From contig NZ_CP087588.1 of assembly GCF_020985305.1 (NCBI RefSeq), positions 2,975,501 through 3,039,500 of the forward strand: a stretch of DNA of 64,000 nucleotides, given 5' to 3'. Shown here piece after piece: positions 63,530 to 64,000 of the stretch (within the stretch, counting starts at the first letter, position 1; the number at the start of each line of letters is the position of its first letter). Source of the stretch: Croceicoccus sp. Ery15 (GTDB lineage: Bacteria; Pseudomonadota; Alphaproteobacteria; Sphingomonadales; Sphingomonadaceae). Below the pieces are notes generated by a model. It was given only the letters and a program-made list of their open reading frames with translations, had not been told where the DNA came from and did no database searches. The position numbers and the translations under genes are program-made.

Positions 63530-63919
63530 ATGCTTTCCTTACCCAATGCTGCGGCCATTGAAGCCGCCTTGCTCCAGCCGCTTTCTGCCGAACTTGCGAA
63601 AATCCTTGCAGCGCGATTGCAGCACATGGAGGCACAGGGCCTTGCCGACCTGACGCACATCGTTGTGATCGAAGCCGAAGATTCCGATGCTGAAGTTGAA
63701 CAAGCGATCGGTTGGTCACCCTTGTACCATCCCATCGATGGGACGCGTTATGACGACAGCGAGTTTCACCCATACTGGGCGTGGCTGAACGATCTGGGCG
63801 GCTGGTATGAGATTATAGAGCCAGTCGGTAATGATGGGTTCGCCTACATCCTTCTAATCAAACACGGCGAAAGCGCTTTTGCTGCGATGTGCAGGGAGGC
63901 GCTGCAATGCGCGTTCTAG
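63530..63919 (+). CDS. Unknown small acidic protein, paralogue B
   Basis: 129 residues. Shared with paralogue A are L-S-A-E-L-A-K-I-L near the start, I-V-V-I-E-A-E-D-S-D-A-E-V-E-Q-A in the middle and N-D-G-F-A-Y-I-L-L-I-K-H-G-E before a final helix A-M-C-R-E-A-L. It differs by an aromatic insertion F-H-P-Y-W-A-W-L-N-D-L-G-G-W-Y. GGAAGGAA precedes the ATG. Its end overlaps the next gene by 13 bases. Function unknown. Confidence 0.72.
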   Translation: MLSLPNAAAIEAALLQPLSAELAKILAARLQHMEAQGLADLTHIVVIEAEDSDAEVEQAIGWSPLYHPIDGTRYDDSEFHPYWAWLNDLGGWYEIIEPVGNDGFAYILLIKHGESAFAAMCREALQCAF

Positions 63920-64000
63920 GTTACCTTGCCATGGGGTTCGTACTGATCGCGGCCTTCAAGGCCGCCATCGTTCTTGGCGCTGTTGTCCTGCTAATCATGT
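63907..64000 (+). CDS. Start of a membrane protein gene, truncated by window edge
   Basis: The ATG at 63907 lies inside paralogue B. The 31 visible residues begin M-R-V-L-G-Y-L-A-M-G and are almost entirely hydrophobic, as in a membrane helix or signal sequence. Overlap suggests translational coupling. Nothing more can be said from this window. Confidence 0.5.
   Translation, partial: MRVLGYLAMGFVLIAAFKAAIVLGAVVLLIM

Overview
The window is a GC-rich bacterial chromosome segment. Its gene content and protein sequences point to an alphaproteobacterium of the order Sphingomonadales, probably near Erythrobacteraceae. Pointers are a complete EcfG/NepR/PhyR general stress module with an HWE-type kinase, a GapR (DUF2312) protein, a UrcA-family exported protein, class I PHA synthase with a phasin, and a putative ceramide synthase next to a fatty acid hydroxylase (sphingolipids typify this order). 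No taxonomic marker such as rRNA is present, so the placement is inference.

Layout. 0-2.7 kb: cell-envelope enzymes (aspartic protease fragment, two L,D-transpeptidases). 2.9-6.1 kb: aconitase and an exported UrcA protein, converging on a terminator and a polypyrimidine tandem repeat. 6.2-10.1 kb: a leftward yebC-ruvC-ruvA-DsrE-ruvB group with one small zinc-finger gene facing the other way. 10.4-25.3 kb: housekeeping and small conserved genes (glyoxalase-fold protein, acetyltransferase, GapR, pyruvate kinase, aldolase, DMT exporter, aminopeptidase N, PgeF, nitronate monooxygenase, RlmE, exopolyphosphatase). 25.5 kb: tRNA-Gln. 25.8-42.5 kb: TonB-dependent receptor, ABC-F ATPase, dihydroorotase, exported M20 amidohydrolase, two tandem DUF1254 proteins, LOG-family protein, ThiD, GlmM, a dicarboxylate-type symporter, Fe superoxide dismutase and an AI-2E-type permease. 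42.5-50.9 kb: stress-regulation and envelope-lipid block (EcfG, NepR, HWE kinase, PhyR, FNR-like regulator, candidate sRNA, single-domain response regulator, ceramide-synthase-like acyltransferase, fatty acid hydroxylase, small lipoprotein). 50.9-58.7 kb: LptG/LptF, ClpS, phasin, PHA synthase, AlaC-type aminotransferase. 58.8-60.3 kb: an IS1380-type insertion sequence. 60.4-60.7 kb: tRNA-Cys and tRNA-Thr. 60.8-64 kb: visibly less GC-rich accessory genes of unknown function, including two paralogous small proteins each preceded by an intrinsic-terminator-like hairpin, and a stretch that looks like an unannotated structured RNA.

How genes work together. In the stress block, phosphorylated PhyR would sequester NepR and free EcfG. 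GGAAC-N16/17-CGTT elements typical of EcfG occur upstream of nepR-ecfG, phyR and the single-domain response regulator; a one-mismatch copy lies upstream of the small lipoprotein gene. The nepR/kinase element is a near-palindrome that could fire in both directions. PHA synthase and phasin both carry Lys/Ala/Pro-rich N-terminal extensions, and the phasin has a well-placed internal start. The candidate sRNA near 47.5 kb exposes a C-rich anti-Shine-Dalgarno loop. Starts were chosen by Shine-Dalgarno sequence, family length and neighbour overlap. Functions without a clear motif are left as unknown.
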